From Nymphaea colorata (Eukaryota > Streptophyta > Magnoliopsida > Nymphaeales > Nymphaeaceae): DNA of 64,000 nucleotides. The DNA lies in assembly GCF_008831285.2 (NCBI RefSeq), contig NC_045148.1, forward strand, positions 8,561,001-8,625,000, written 5' to 3'. The notes under the pieces were generated by a model, which did no database searches, was not told where the DNA came from, and was given only the letters and a program-made list of their open reading frames with translations. Both the position numbers and the translations under genes were made by a program. Shown in pieces: positions 50,761-62,397 of this stretch. Position 1 is the stretch's first letter; each line of letters begins with the position of its first letter.

Positions 50761-52084
50761 TCTCCTCTTACTTAAAAATGGTGGCAGACTATATATATAT
50801 ATATATATGGGGTTCAAATATATGTGTCTCGCAAATGAAGGGTTAGCAGCCTTGGCAATGGGCCCAGGTACGCGACATTTACCCGGTACGCAGCCTGAGT
50901 CGGCCCGTTTAATTTTATTAAATTTTTATTATTTTGATTTAATAATAGTATACATTTTATTATTAAAAATACATTTTAAATTAATTTTTTTATTTTATAT
51001 TAAAAAAATTAAATTTAATTGGGCTGGGTCGAGCCCTGGCTCGGGTTTGGGGGGTCGGGCCTGGGTCGGCCGGATGCCGAGGAGCCTAATATAGGTGTAC
51101 ACATACAATAATTTTGATACTGAAACTAGTCTGGCAATTTTTTTCTGCAAAGAAGAATTGATTAAGCCGTTGGATATTTACATTAGCATGAGTGCCTTTG
51201 CTTTACCACGGGGCCACAGGGTGCTTCAGCCATGCCAAAGAGAGCAATCGGTCGACCTGCAGAAACATCAGTTGAAAGACGTTTGGGAAATTTTCCACCA
51301 AGCCAGTGGAAAGATGATTTCATCCAGCCATTAAGCGGCACATACGAGGTAAATTTTACTTATATCTAAAGCTTCTGTTCTTGTACCAATTTCTTAACCT
51401 GGTTTATTTGTTTGTTCTTATATAAAATTAATGAAACGTCAACTGACTCTAGATCTTGTCCATCTCGGTTAGGAATTAACTAGTTCAAGTTTATCAAGCT
51501 GCTATTAAATTGCTGGTGAATTCGTGTATACATCTTGACACTTAGATGGCTGAGCAATAATAATGATGATACCACATATTGCTCTCGACCTGTTTGGTGT
51601 TATTTAACTGAAAGATATCAACAAAGAATGTTGAGGAGATGAAACAAGACGTGAAGCAGATGGAGGAAGGTTTCAACGAGCGACTGGCTCAGATGGAGCT
51701 CGTCGGTAGCCTCCAAAGATTAGAAGTTTCATACCACTTTGAGAAGGAGATCGAAGTTGTAATGGACTCCATTTTCAAAGACAACAAGGAATGTGAAAAC
51801 CTCCATTCTGCTGCCCTTAGATTCAGATTGTCAAGGCAACACGGCTATCGTGCTTCCCCTGGTGAATCAATATATATCCTGTTATCGTTTCTTGCTTAAT
51901 TAAACTAAAGCAACTCTCGCTTAACTTCCTCTTGTTTTCTTGGTGGATCATCAGATTCATCACAGATGTTTTTAAATGCATTTAAGGATGAAAGAGGGAG
52001 ATTTAAGAACATGCTTGCACAAGATGTGAAGGGGTTGCTGAGCTTGTATGAAGCTTCACGTCTGGGTCTTGAGGGGGAGACTCT

Positions 52085-52348
52085 TGTGATTGAGGAAAAC
52101 CCTGGTTTAGAGGGAAGGATAACAGAAAGCGTAAAGTGACAGAGAGGAAATGAGAGAAAGATAAGCATGTGCGAGTAACTTGAATGAATCTCATTAATTT
52201 TTTAAGTGTTACATCAGATATATATACAATATCTGACAGAAATGTATATACAGAAATCAGATACACTACCGATAGGATACAGCTCTAGACAGTTATGTTA
52301 CAGTTTTCTCCCAATTAGTTCATACTTCTCCGAACTGAATTCCTGACA
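52085..52348 (-). repeat. 3' LTR of the TPS-inserted copia element
   Basis: In plus orientation it begins TGTGATTGAGGAAAACC and ends CGAACTGAATTCCTGACA. It is paired with 56641-56903. Confidence 0.92.
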
Positions 52349-52364
52349 TTCTCTCCCTCAAGTT
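52349..52364 (-). promoter_or_regulatory. Polypurine tract
   Basis: The minus strand reads AACTTGAGGGAGAGAA directly before the 3' LTR, the usual copia arrangement. Confidence 0.8.
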
Positions 52365-52439
52365 AGATCTTCCAAACTTTGAAGACCTAACTTGCATCAT
52401 AACCCGTGGAATATGTCTTTGCATACAGCTTTGGTTAGA

Positions 52440-53165
52440 ATATCTGCCAACTAATCCTTTGAAGTAACATGTTGAGTTTTTATAATCCTTGACTGAATTT
52501 TTTCTCTTAGGAAGTGACAATCAACTTTGATGTGTTTCGTCCGTTCGTGAAACACAGGATTATTTCCAATGTAAATTGCAGCTCTTCTATCATAGAAGAG
52601 GCTCATTGGCTGATCTATGTTAATCTTGATGTCTTGTAACAAGTATTTTGTCCATAGCAGTTCGCATATAGTGAGAGCCATAGCTCGATATTCACTTTAT
52701 GCACTTGATCTGGCCACAACCATTTGTTTCTTACTCCTCTAAGAGATTAAATTATCACCAATGAAGTAACAGTAACCAGTTGTTGATCTTTTGTCATTTT
52801 GATTTCCTGTCCAGTCAGCATCTGCATATCCGTATATCTGTAGATGATTGTTTCTTCTAAACATGATGCCCTTGTTACCTGTCTTCTTAAGATATCTAAG
52901 CACATGATAGGCTGCTTCTACATGAGATTTTCTGGGGCTGTGCATAATCTGACTTAGCAGATTTACTGCGTAAGTAATGTCTGGTCTAGTAGTTGTCAAA
53001 TATAACAACTTACCGACTAGCTTCTGATAGCTTCTTGCTTCTTGTATTAGCTCTCCATCTTCATGCAACAACTTCAAGTTTACTTCAATTGGAGTATCAG
53101 CTTCTCTACACTCTATCATTCTTGCTTCATGTAACAAATCTGCAACATACTTTGTTGACACAAGA
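52440..53165 (-). pseudogene. Copia RNase H
   Basis: Blocks STKYVADLLHEARM, YQKLVGKLLYLTTTRPDITY, VEAAYHVLRYLKKT and GYADADWTGNQNDKRSTTGY are the standard copia RNase H series. The tail (52451-52681) has ICELLWTKYLL and HIKVDCHFLREKI. Stops separate the two parts. Confidence 0.88.
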
Positions 53166-53259
53166 ATATGCCTTCTGGTTTATGTATTATTTTCATGCCA
53201 AGGAAATAGTGTAGTACTCCTAGATCTTTAATCTCAAAGCAATTTCTCAAAATTTTCTT

Positions 53260-53860
53260 GGTTCTCTAGATAAAACTCAAGTCCTCTCTAGTTAAGATTA
53301 TATCATCTACGTAAACAGCAGCAATAACTGTTCTTTTGCTGGTCGAGGCTACAAATATGGTATGATCTGCACTACTCATCTTATATCCTCCTTCAATCAA
53401 CTTTGAACTCAATTTTTCATACCACGCTCTAGGTGATTGCTTGAGCCTATATAATGACTTCTTTAATTTGCACACCTATGGCTTTGTACCATGTTGAACA
53501 TGCAAGCCTTGGGGTAATTCCATATAGATCTTTTCTTCTAAGTCTATATGAAAAAAGGCATTCTTCACATTTAGTTGGTACATTTTCCAATTCTTTACTG
53601 CTGCTACTGAAAATAATATTCGTAATGAGCTCATCTTTGCAACAGGGCCGAAAGTCTCATGATAGTCAATGCCTTGTTCTTGTGTAAAGCCCTTAGCTAC
53701 CAGTTTTGCCTTGTAGCGCTCCACCTGTCCACTACAGTTATACTTGATTTTATATGTCCATTTGCAGCCAACTAGCTTTTTATTTGAATGTTTATCTACT
53801 AGCTCCCAAGTCTGATTTTCCTTCAGGGCTGCTAATTCCTTATGAAATGCTTTCCTCCAT
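53260..53860 (-). pseudogene. Copia reverse transcriptase
   Basis: The start reads QTWELVDKHSNKKLVGCKWT, then VERYKAKLVAKGFTQEQGID. Next come LNVNAFFH-like and KSLYRLKQSPRAWY blocks, and the catalytic YVDD in AAVYVDDIIL. In-frame stops occur near 53475 and 53265. Confidence 0.9.
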
Positions 53861-53937
53861 TTTTCTTCAGTTCTAGCTTGTTCATATGTAAGTGGCTCTC
53901 TTTCAAGACAGAGAACTATATCGGCTTTGTCATTTTT

Positions 53938-54978
53938 CTAGACATGATATGTATAATAATCATTATACCTGGCCGGTCCTCGTCTTATACGACCTGTCCT
54001 GCTACTTCCTTGAACATTTTCAGTCACTCCCACATCCAAGTTGGAGTTGTTTCTTGCTTCTTCATCAACCAGATTGTTTCCAGACATTATGAATTCATCA
54101 TCATTTTCATTCGCCATTGGAAGCGGTTTAGCAGGCATAAGATTCTCCCCCTTACTGAAAGCATCTTGGATGGTTTCAGTATAAAAGGGTATGTTTTCCA
54201 TGAATTTGACATCCCTCAATACGTATATCTTGTTTCTGATAGGGTCATAACACTTATACCCTTTCTTGGTGAATGAACATCCTAGAAGCACACGCCTAAC
54301 AGCTCGTCTTCCAAGTTTGTGTCTTGCACTTTCTTGTAGGTGAACATAATATACACATAAAAAAATTCTTGAGTGCTGTAAAGAAGGAGGTCTACTATTC
54401 AGAATTTCTAATGGACTTCTGTTATCTAGTGTGTGACTTGATGTTATATTCATAACGTGGCAAGCACAAGCCACTGCTTCACACCAGAATTGTGGAGGAA
54501 CATTCATATAAAACATTAGGGATCTAGCAATATTTAGGAGTTGTCTATTACGTCTTTCACTCACCCCATTTTTGTTGGGGAGTTCCTACAAGTAGTTTGA
54601 TGTAATATTCCGTGTTTGTTTGTGAACTCCTCAAATTCTGCGTTAATGTATTCTTCTCCATTATCCGACCTTAGTGTCTTAATGTTGTGATTGTACTGAG
54701 TGACTATGTATTGGAAAAATTGCTTAAATGTAAGCAATACATCACTTTTCCTTCTCAAAAAAATAAATATAGGTGGCTCGAGATTTGTCAACTATGAAAG
54801 TGACGAAGTATCTATATTCAAATTTTCCAGTTATAAGGGCTGGTCCCCATACATCAGTATGTATCAAATTGAAACAAGATTCAACAACAAATTCAGAATC
54901 TGTGAAGGACAACCTGATAATCTTAGCCAGGCTACATGCCTCACAATCATCTACTAGAAATCTAGAGCCTGAAAACAT
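53938..54978 (-). pseudogene. Copia integrase
   Basis: CEACSLAKI is the end of the zinc finger. HTDVWGP and LRSDNGEEYINAEFEEF carry the first two catalytic acidic positions. A third region follows in ARSLMFYMNVPPQFWCEAVA. The C-terminal part has GRRAVRRVLLGCSFTKKGYK. Frames change near 54564 and 54742. Confidence 0.88.
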
Positions 54979-55172
54979 AGTTATCAGAACTTTATTGGAT
55001 GGATGACCTATTCTGTAGTGCCATATGTGAGCGTCACTTGCAGTCTTTATTGCAGTGTATATATTGGAATTGTACTCTAGAAAAAGGTAGTATAAGTCAT
55101 TTGCTTCTCAGCATTCACCAATCTTTATTTGATTCTTGTTGTCTACTAGTATCACTTTTTTTTCAATGAGAA

Positions 55173-55667
55173 TTATGTAACAGTTAAAGCAGTAATCAGT
55201 TTGCTAACAGATATTAAGTTTGCTTCAGACTTGGGTACATACAACACGTCATGCAATGTAATATGTTGATTTATGCGAACAGACCCATACCATACTGCAG
55301 ATGTAGTGGACCCATCAGCTGGTTTGACTGATATCTGTTTATCATACTTAATATTATGTAACGGTTCTAAACAAGCTGTCATATGATCTGTAGCTCCACT
55401 GTCAACTAACCATGCTGAGCTATTGGAACGAGCCAAGAAAGAACAGGGTAATGGGTTTGATTTTTTACCTTTTTCTGTTTCTTGCTTAGTTGTAATAGCT
55501 AGGTTGTTGTAGGTAATCTGTTTGAGCAGACACGTAAGTTCAGCAATATCACCTTCACGTCTGACTCCAACGTAGTGAGCTTGTCCTCTTCCTCCGCTTG
55601 GACGACTCTTCAAGTTCCAGCAACACTCCTTAGTGTGTCCTTGTTTCTTGCAGTAAGTGCAGAACAA
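55173..55667 (-). pseudogene. Copia nucleocapsid zinc knuckle and aspartic protease
   Basis: The zinc knuckle CTYCKKQGHTKECC (CX2CX4HX4C) opens the frame. The protease active site is SSAWLVDSGATDHMT, with DSGA. YVPKSEANLISVSKL, typical of copia, follows. Confidence 0.9.
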
Positions 55668-55673
55668 AGAACT

Positions 55674-56387
55674 TCATCCTCGACCAACCCTGGTATCTGC
55701 TACAAAATTGTTCCTGTCTCTTGGTGTAGTTTGAGAAGTTTCTGTTTTGGCAACGAAAGCAACCTTATCATCAAGTGAAGTTTGTTTCTTGAAGTTGTCT
55801 TCAGTCTTCATAACTTGTCGCCTAGTTTCTTCTCGTTGTATGACGGAGCAGACATTGTTGACGGATGGAAGAGGATAAGACACGAGAATCTGACTTTTCA
55901 GATAGTCGAACTATGATCCTAGCCCAGCAAGAAGTTTGAACACTTTATCTTCTTCATCTCTCTGTTTCAATACTTCCATGTCAGGAACAGGGGGATAATG
56001 TTGGGATAGTTCATCCCACATTGCCTTAAGAGAACTTAGGTACACATGAAACTGCTTCTCTCCCTTTGTAAGTCATGCGATATCCTATTGTAAGAGATAA
56101 ACCCTAGCCAAATTTTGGCCTTCACCATAGATTTCTGCTAGAGTATCCCATATTTTTTGGAATAGAAAACTCTCTGCAATGGCAGATTCCATTGAATTTA
56201 ATAGCCATGACATTACAACTCGATCATTGGCTTCCCATTCTTCATAGCTAGGATCGCTTGCGAATTTCACCCAAGTCACATAGTTTCCACCGTTTAGAGG
56301 TGTTGTGGTGATTTTGAGGGCTGGATCTGACTCCTTTATGACTGTTTTCACTGCTAAAATTTGGGGATTTTCTGATTCAGCTGTCAC
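55674..56387 (-). pseudogene. Copia gag
   Basis: 56387-56085 has LNGGNYVTWVKF and ASDPSYEEWEANDRVVMSWL, then IAESFLFQKIWDTLAEIYGE, the conserved copia gag start. The rest to 55674 is readable in pieces and leads to the zinc knuckle. Stops occur near 56084 and 55880. Confidence 0.85.
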
Positions 56388-56625
56388 TGCTGAGAAGGGG
56401 TGCCGATTTAACCGTGTAGTGCTACTGCTGGTGCGATCAATTGCTTTGTTCGACCTCCCGCCGCAGGATCAAACTATCACAAAAATGAGGCCGAAGTAGC
56501 ACCGGTAGTCACCTTGATCTCCTCACGGTGTTTCTGTGCACAAAGCCTGGGAACGTTCTGCAGATTCCTTTGCTGCAAGGACATCAACACGGAAGCCCAC
56601 GAGGAGATGAGGTTTCGGTGGCCAA

Positions 56626-56637
56626 GCTCTGATACCA
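56626..56637 (-). promoter_or_regulatory. Primer binding site (initiator Met-tRNA type)
   Basis: The minus strand reads TGGTATCAGAGC, three bases inside the 5' LTR border. Confidence 0.9.
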
Positions 56638-56640
56638 TCT

Positions 56641-56903
56641 TGTGATTGAGGAAAACCCTGGTTTAAAGGGAAGGATAACAAAAAGCGTAAAGTGACAGAG
56701 AGGAAACGAGAGAGAGATAAGGATGTGTGAGTAACGTGAATGAATCTCATTAATTTTTTAAGTGTTACATCAGATATATATACAGTATATGACAAAAATA
56801 TATACACAAAAATTAGACACACTACCGATGGGATACAACTGTAGGCAGTTATTTACAGCTGTCACCCAATTAGTTCATACTTCTTCGAACTGAATTCTTA
56901 ACA
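56641..56903 (-). repeat. 5' LTR of the TPS-inserted copia element
   Basis: It is the same sequence as 52085-52348 with scattered substitutions, bounded by TGTGATTG and CTTAACA in plus orientation. Confidence 0.92.
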
Positions 56904-57650
56904 TAGATGATATTGGAAGAGGCCATGAGCCTCGCAACTCATCACCCACAGGAGAGCACTAAGATGCGGAATTTAGTTTCCTACCTACCGAAACAGGTAG
57001 TTCATGCCTTGGAGCTCCTTCTTTTCAAAGGAAGCTTAGGTCAGAAGCAAGGATCTACATAGATTTACATGAAGGGATGCCTGGACACTACTCTGGTTTA
57101 CTCAAACTAGCAAAGTTGGATTTGAGTAATTTGCAGTCTTTGTACCAAGCAGAAATCAAGGAGGTGTTAAGGTTGGTAACAACATATGCATTGGTTTTGT
57201 CAGAGGCAAGTCAGATGTGCGCGCTGTGTGGGAAACTGCCTCCAGGTTCTCATATTGATCTTTGAAGAAAAAATTCCTCATTTATATATTGGTGTTCCTT
57301 AAAAATTTTAAATTTAATAACTAGTGCCCTTTAACTAGAATTTTCTGGTTCTGCCTCCAGGTTTTGTTCACTTTTAAACTTCATTTTAAAACACTAATTT
57401 GGTTTATTGTACTAATTCATTTTGTATAGGTGGTGGAGGAACCTTGAGTTGGCAGAGCACTTGAAATTTTTTCTAGGGACAGGTTGATGGAGGGCTACTT
57501 GATGGCCAAGGGAATAAACTGCAATCCTCTTTTCTCCATCTGCAGGAAGAGTCTTGCAAAAGCATGCTGCTTCGTGATGACCATTGATGACATTTACGAT
57601 GTGTATGGCATAGTTGATGGGCTCGAACTGTTCACAGAGGCTGTCCACAA

Positions 57651-60600
57651 GTAACTCTGCCTTGCCCTTAATTTAGTTTTTTGGCTTTTAGTGCATGACC
57701 AATTAAGTTAATGGATATATATATATATATATATCTCTTCTTGCTTTTTGGTTACTGAGAAAATTAAAGTTTATGAACTTAATTTCTGCATATACAAATC
57801 ATGGTTATGGCTTAATGTTTTCATTAGAGAGGGGCAACCTGACGAATTATAAATTAGATGCTATGGAATTAGTTTCCCAAGAGAAACCTGTTAACAATTA
57901 CTTGGTCTTAAGGGGCTTGCAGAGAAGCATACAAACATTAAATTCTTGTTTAAAGTAAAAGAAAAATGGATGGTAGTTTTTGGTTCTTTGCTTACATCAA
58001 CTGGTGCAACTATGTCGATCAAAAATAAAACCCATCTAATGCAATCACTAGGTTGTTTGCCTTTGGACATCAGTGTGCTAATAAAAAATAAAAAAATATT
58101 GTAGTAGAAATCTTGTTTAATTTTTATTTGAGTTTTTAAAAAAGTTTTATACTCTCTGTATGTAGTAGGGCCCGGAGTGAGTTGCGTGAACCCAAGAGAC
58201 ATCCTGCGGCCAGTTTAGGATGAGAAGAGAGAAATTGCATGATTTATGATGCTAAACGAATATCATAGACTTGGTTTTATCTTAGTCAAAGCTTTTTTAT
58301 ATCCCTAGCTCCATGTAGGTTTCTAGCATATTTTAATATTACGCTAAATTAATATAATTTTAGACATGCTTGCTTCTTCGAGCCATGCCAACACTAAGGG
58401 CCCATGCCTTCCTGGACAATCCTTTTTCACGTTGGGGGTAGATTTCTTTTGAAAGGTAGATTTCTTTTGAGAGGAAGTCCCCAGTCGAAGTTAGTTGTCG
58501 ACTATATATTATTAAACAAGGTGGCCGACCATCGCCTACTCGACGATGAACTTTCACTTGCTTGCCTCCGCGTGACTATACGTGGTTGTGGACGCAACAT
58601 ATACGTCCACAGGGGGAATTGCCTCTAAACGATGTGCACCCTCTTGCACATCCAAACGCTACGCGTGGGTAACCCTACCATTCTCCAATGATAGACGTGT
58701 ATGTTTTAAGAGATTTATGACTATGATGCACTTATATGCTTCGTATTTGCATCTTACTTTTCACTTTTCAGATTCTGATTTTAATTTTGGTGGTAAAACT
58801 TGAAAATCCAGAAACAAAACCTTGAAACATTATATCTACTGAAACAAGAACATGATATTCTTGATAAGAACACAAACTCAGAGCACACATACGTGGTATC
58901 TACGTTCCTGCAAACAATTTATTACTTTTTTTTTATTAGCTTGGAAAGTTTATAAGGTTCTTTCAGCTTGGGTCGGACGCCCCTTTCCCTCCCTCTTTCC
59001 CCCACCCCCTTCGGACCTTAAATGTAAGGTCTTTTACATATAAGGTACTCAAGATCCATGCAACTGAAATCCACATCTTACACAGCACACCTTTCAATGC
59101 AGCTTCGAATTTGAGATCCATCAGACACTAATGGTTAAACAAACACAAATTGGAGAGACCACTCTTGATCGGTGAGTGGTTAAGCTGTATTCCATTCACA
59201 TCTTTTCTTCATACATTAATAGATGAATTTAAGATGGGCCACTCCATCATTTTGCAACTGTCGTATGAAATGTTTGTTTCTTCTAGACATATAATGAATC
59301 TAACTGACACGGCACGTTAATTTTACCGTCTTACCCCTGCCGACACACGGACACCCACAGTTTCTTAAAAAAGTATATTATGTTTTGCATTTTTTTCATA
59401 TTGATTTTAATGTTCTGTATATTATTCTTGTATATTAATTATCCACAACGTATTTTCACATTTTTCTCATCCATTTTGCATTAATTTTGCTTTTTTTCGT
59501 GAAACTTTACACATTACCGTATCCTCATATCCAGTGGGTAGCCACATGTTGCCGACACCAGCTTTTCAAAATTCTTTTCTTTTTACATGGTAAATTTAAT
59601 CTTTATTTTTATACACCAGTGCTCCTCCAACTATTTTTTCTAGCTCCCCCACTTGCCAATATCTACAGTTTTTAAAATTGTGATGACTAAAACAGAATAA
59701 ACCGGTTGGCAACCACATATATAATTGCCATGAAATCCATTGGGCAAGCACTAAACAAAGATACAATAAGATGATAAGGTTAAAGGTACCTTACTCGTTT
59801 AATTAACAATAAGAACCTAAGAGGTCAACTAAGCCCCTAAAAAAATCCAATTTAATTCATCTATTATGTTGGTCAATGCCAAGACTTTCCCCACGAAAAA
59901 GAAAAATCTACAATTGGAGTTCCACCAAAATCACCGGATAAATTCAGATTCGAATGAAGCCAGAAAATTTTATCTAAGGGTATTAGTTTACAAATCTTTA
60001 AATAGCACCAATATGTAAATGTGAAAAATTACTCAACTTTCAAGAGCTTGGGGAAAAGAAAAGTGAATTTATTCATCCTTGCGCTTTGGAAAAGAATTGT
60101 AGTTAGTTTCCCATGGAATCTGGTTTTTATTCTTAGTGATTAACTAAACAAAGTAATAGCAAGCAACCATATAAACTAAGACCCAAATCGAGCCCCCGTT
60201 TTTAAAACCATGTTCAAGCCAACAACTTGTATTGCGAAATATTAAACAATTAACAAGATGGTGAGAGTAATCTTTTTATTTACGAGGAGGGTTTGAATAT
60301 TCTGATATTTGACCTGCAATAAGTATATTTATAAGATTCTCACCCATATATAAAAAAAAATAAATCTAGTACCAGTAATAAATTATGTTTTTAATAAACA
60401 ACATTGGCCTGATGTAGGCTACGTTGATAAGGTTGGGCTCCGGACCGGATAATCGGGATATAATTATTCCAATGATGTAGGTCCAGGTCCAATTAGACCT
60501 TAGACCCGGTTCTTGACTGAGGGCAGTCGCCGAAGTCCAGCTGTTTTGGGTTTTGCTCCAAATAGTTGGATCGATAGATCATGTTTTGCTCTCGATTTAA

Positions 60601-61737
60601 AATTCCTAATTTGGATCTGAAGCTGAGAGAAAGCATCTGACCCGGTTAGTACCCAACGGACATGGATCTCAAGTTCCCACGGGTTGGGTCACGGTCAGCC
60701 GGAGTTCTAAGAGAGAGGTCGACTACTGGGCAGACAATTTGTTCAAAGAGTGGAAAAACCAATGGGTTGGATCTGATTCAGATCCAGACATGGGATCCAA
60801 TTGAAGATCGGTTACGGTTTAGCTTATGGATCCTTGTCCAAAATTTGGATCGGCCATCCATTTATCTCCCACGCGGCGCCTGGAGATGGAGCAATCCTTT
60901 TCCTGGTTACAATGAGCTCATTAAATACTGAGCTGAGCGAAAACAGGAGGGCCGGTCTATCTGGAATCGGCGGCCCGTCAAGGGCAATTTCGTCTTTTGA
61001 CATTATAGTGCCCAGTGGATAAGCCTTGCCATGTTGGAGACGCATCAGTTCTCTCATCCGACACAGACGCATCAATATGGACCGATACATATTAGACCCG
61101 ATCCGGATAGATCAGGATTTTTTTAATATATATGTTTGTGTAGAATACTATATAAAAACATACCTGAATAAAATATGCTGACACTAATTAAATAAAAAAA
61201 ATTATAAATTGTCGCGTTGAATCAAACCTCCGTGCCGATGCCTCAGCGCTCACAGATCTGGATAAAGATAGCAGAAGGAACGAGACCCGGTAAAGGGATT
61301 AAACGGTAAAAGACCTTTAGGGGCAGCCTGTGTTGTCGTCGTTTCAAAACAGCCATTGCGATCTTTGCGCCAAAGAAAATCTTTCATTGGCGCTAGCGTG
61401 AGAGCGAGAGAGACAGAAAGGCATTTAAGGCGGTTAGTCAAAATCCGACCCACCGTGGGAATTATCCGAAGTCGATTCCTTTCTTTCATCCTCGCGCAGA
61501 GCAAAACCCTTTCGGAACCGAAGAAGGGAGAGATAAAGAGCTGACAGAAGGAGAAGAAGAAGAAGAAGGGGAAAGAAAGCAACCAATAGAAAGAGGAAGC
61601 AGAAGGGCAAAAAGTATTTCGACGAGGCTCCGCTGAATACCTTTTTTGCATTTTTTCTCCTTCTCTCGTCGTTTGATTCTCACATACGTTTCCTTTTGTT
61701 TGTGCTTTTTGCTTTGCCGTTTCCGCTCCCGCAGCAA
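57651..61737. other. Spacer between the TPS pseudogene and PHOS32: no gene recognised
   Basis: AT-rich sequence with a (TA) run at 57717 and a worn GCCACATG..CACCAGC repeat end at about 59535-59655. The tract at 60420-60870 is rich in GGATCCAATT/GGGTTGGATC-like direct repeats and has no motif in its frames. The last 350 bases are the likely PHOS32 promoter and leader, with GA- and CT-rich tracts at 61550-61600 and 61655-61680. Confidence 0.55.
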
Positions 61738-62397
61738 ATGCAGACGCCGTCTGACGCCGACCGATCTCCGCGCTCCCCGAGAGGGCCGCTCACCGCGGCC
61801 GGCGGCCAGCGGAAGATTGCGATCGCCGTCGATCTGAGCGATGAGAGCGCGTACGCCGTGAAATGGGCGGTCCAGAACTACCTACGCCCTGGGGACAACG
61901 TCATCCTCCTCCACGTCCGACCGACGAGTGTCCTGTACGGTGCTGACTGGGGCTCAATCGACGTCTCCATGGATACTGACCAGGAGGCGAAGCAGAAGCT
62001 CGAGGTTGAGTTCGATACATTCACGACGACGAAGGCGACCGACCTCGCGCAGCCGCTCGTCGATGCGCAGATCCCGTTTCGAATCCACATCGTGAAGGAT
62101 CACGACATGAAAGAGAGGCTTTGCCTCGAGGTCGAGCGCCTTTGCCTCAGTGCGGTTATTATGGGAAGCAGGGGCATCGGTGCCTCCAGGCGGAACAGCA
62201 AGGGCCGGCTAGGCAGCGTCAGCGACTACTGCGTCCACCACTGCGTGTGCCCCGTGGTCGTCGTGCGCTATCCAGACGAAAAGGAAGGTGGAGTGGCTGC
62301 TGGAGACGATAACGCACTGGCGAGGGAGACGGAGCTGCATCCGGTGCCGGAGGAGGAGCAGGAATACCATTCCGCTTCCGAGGAGCAGAAAGGTTAG
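61738..62397 (+). CDS. PHOS32: PHOS32-type universal stress protein
   Basis: USP-domain proteins bind ATP, and the PHOS32 group is phosphorylated early in defence signalling. I use the ATG at 61738, giving 219 residues; the in-frame ATG at 61696 adds an atypical hydrophobic start. The N-terminus has two Ser-Pro-Arg sites (S10, S13), as expected for MAP-kinase targets. The domain starts at RKIAIAVDLSDESAYAVKWA and continues with GDNVILLHVRPTSVLYGADW, then HIVKDHDMKERLCLEVERL. The ATP-binding loop is MGSRGIGASRRNSKGRLGS, followed by SDYCVHHCVCPVVVVRYPD. The acidic tail ends EEQKG. Alternatively, AAAG|GTTAGG at 62393 is a donor, and splicing to an acceptor at 62945 or 63021 would replace the last Gly with Asp-Thr-Gly. 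No damage. Confidence 0.93.
   Translation: MQTPSDADRSPRSPRGPLTAAGGQRKIAIAVDLSDESAYAVKWAVQNYLRPGDNVILLHVRPTSVLYGADWGSIDVSMDTDQEAKQKLEVEFDTFTTTKATDLAQPLVDAQIPFRIHIVKDHDMKERLCLEVERLCLSAVIMGSRGIGASRRNSKGRLGSVSDYCVHHCVCPVVVVRYPDEKEGGVAAGDDNALARETELHPVPEEEQEYHSASEEQKG

Larger units (their letters stand above)
45141..51180. other. Repeat-rich spacer: no gene recognised
   Basis: It holds a tandem duplication at 46044, a TIR element at 47285, a poly-A run, a small tandem repeat at 48361, a GGCGGAG element at 49193 and a SINE-like tract at 50490. A diverged sequence of about 300 bp recurs in direct orientation at about 46615-46935, 46960-47275 and 50150-50400 (shared ACCTAATCGGATC, TGGCCCTGAATTTTTGAA and CCTAAACC-GTGT blocks); I do not know its class. 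Confidence 0.5.
52085..56903 (-). mobile_element. Ty1/copia retrotransposon, 4.8 kb, both LTRs, inside a TPS exon
   Basis: LTRs 52085-52348 and 56641-56903 flank gag, protease, integrase, RT and RNase H in copia order, on the minus strand. The primer site and polypurine tract are in place. Several stops and shifts disable it. The 5-bp flanks (ACTCT and TAGAT) do not match. By eye the LTRs differ at very roughly one base in ten, so it is not a recent insertion. Confidence 0.93.
51232..57650 (+). pseudogene. Terpene synthase pseudogene (TPS-b type), split by a copia insertion
   Basis: Exon 1 remnant 51232-51348 has RRLGNFPPSQW (RRX8W). Exon 2 is 51615-51861. Exon 3 is 51966-52084, interrupted by the copia element, and resumes at 56904-57171. 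Exon 4 is 57430-57650 with DDIYD in MTIDDIYDVYG. Damage: an extra base after DVF at exon 3's start, a shift near 57020 (before RKLRSEARIYIDLHEG), two extra T's near 57470, a TAG-containing frame in exon 4, and no exons 5-7 downstream. Exon order and borders match the copy at 40340-42917, so the two are duplicates in divergent orientation. It is not functional. Confidence 0.9.
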
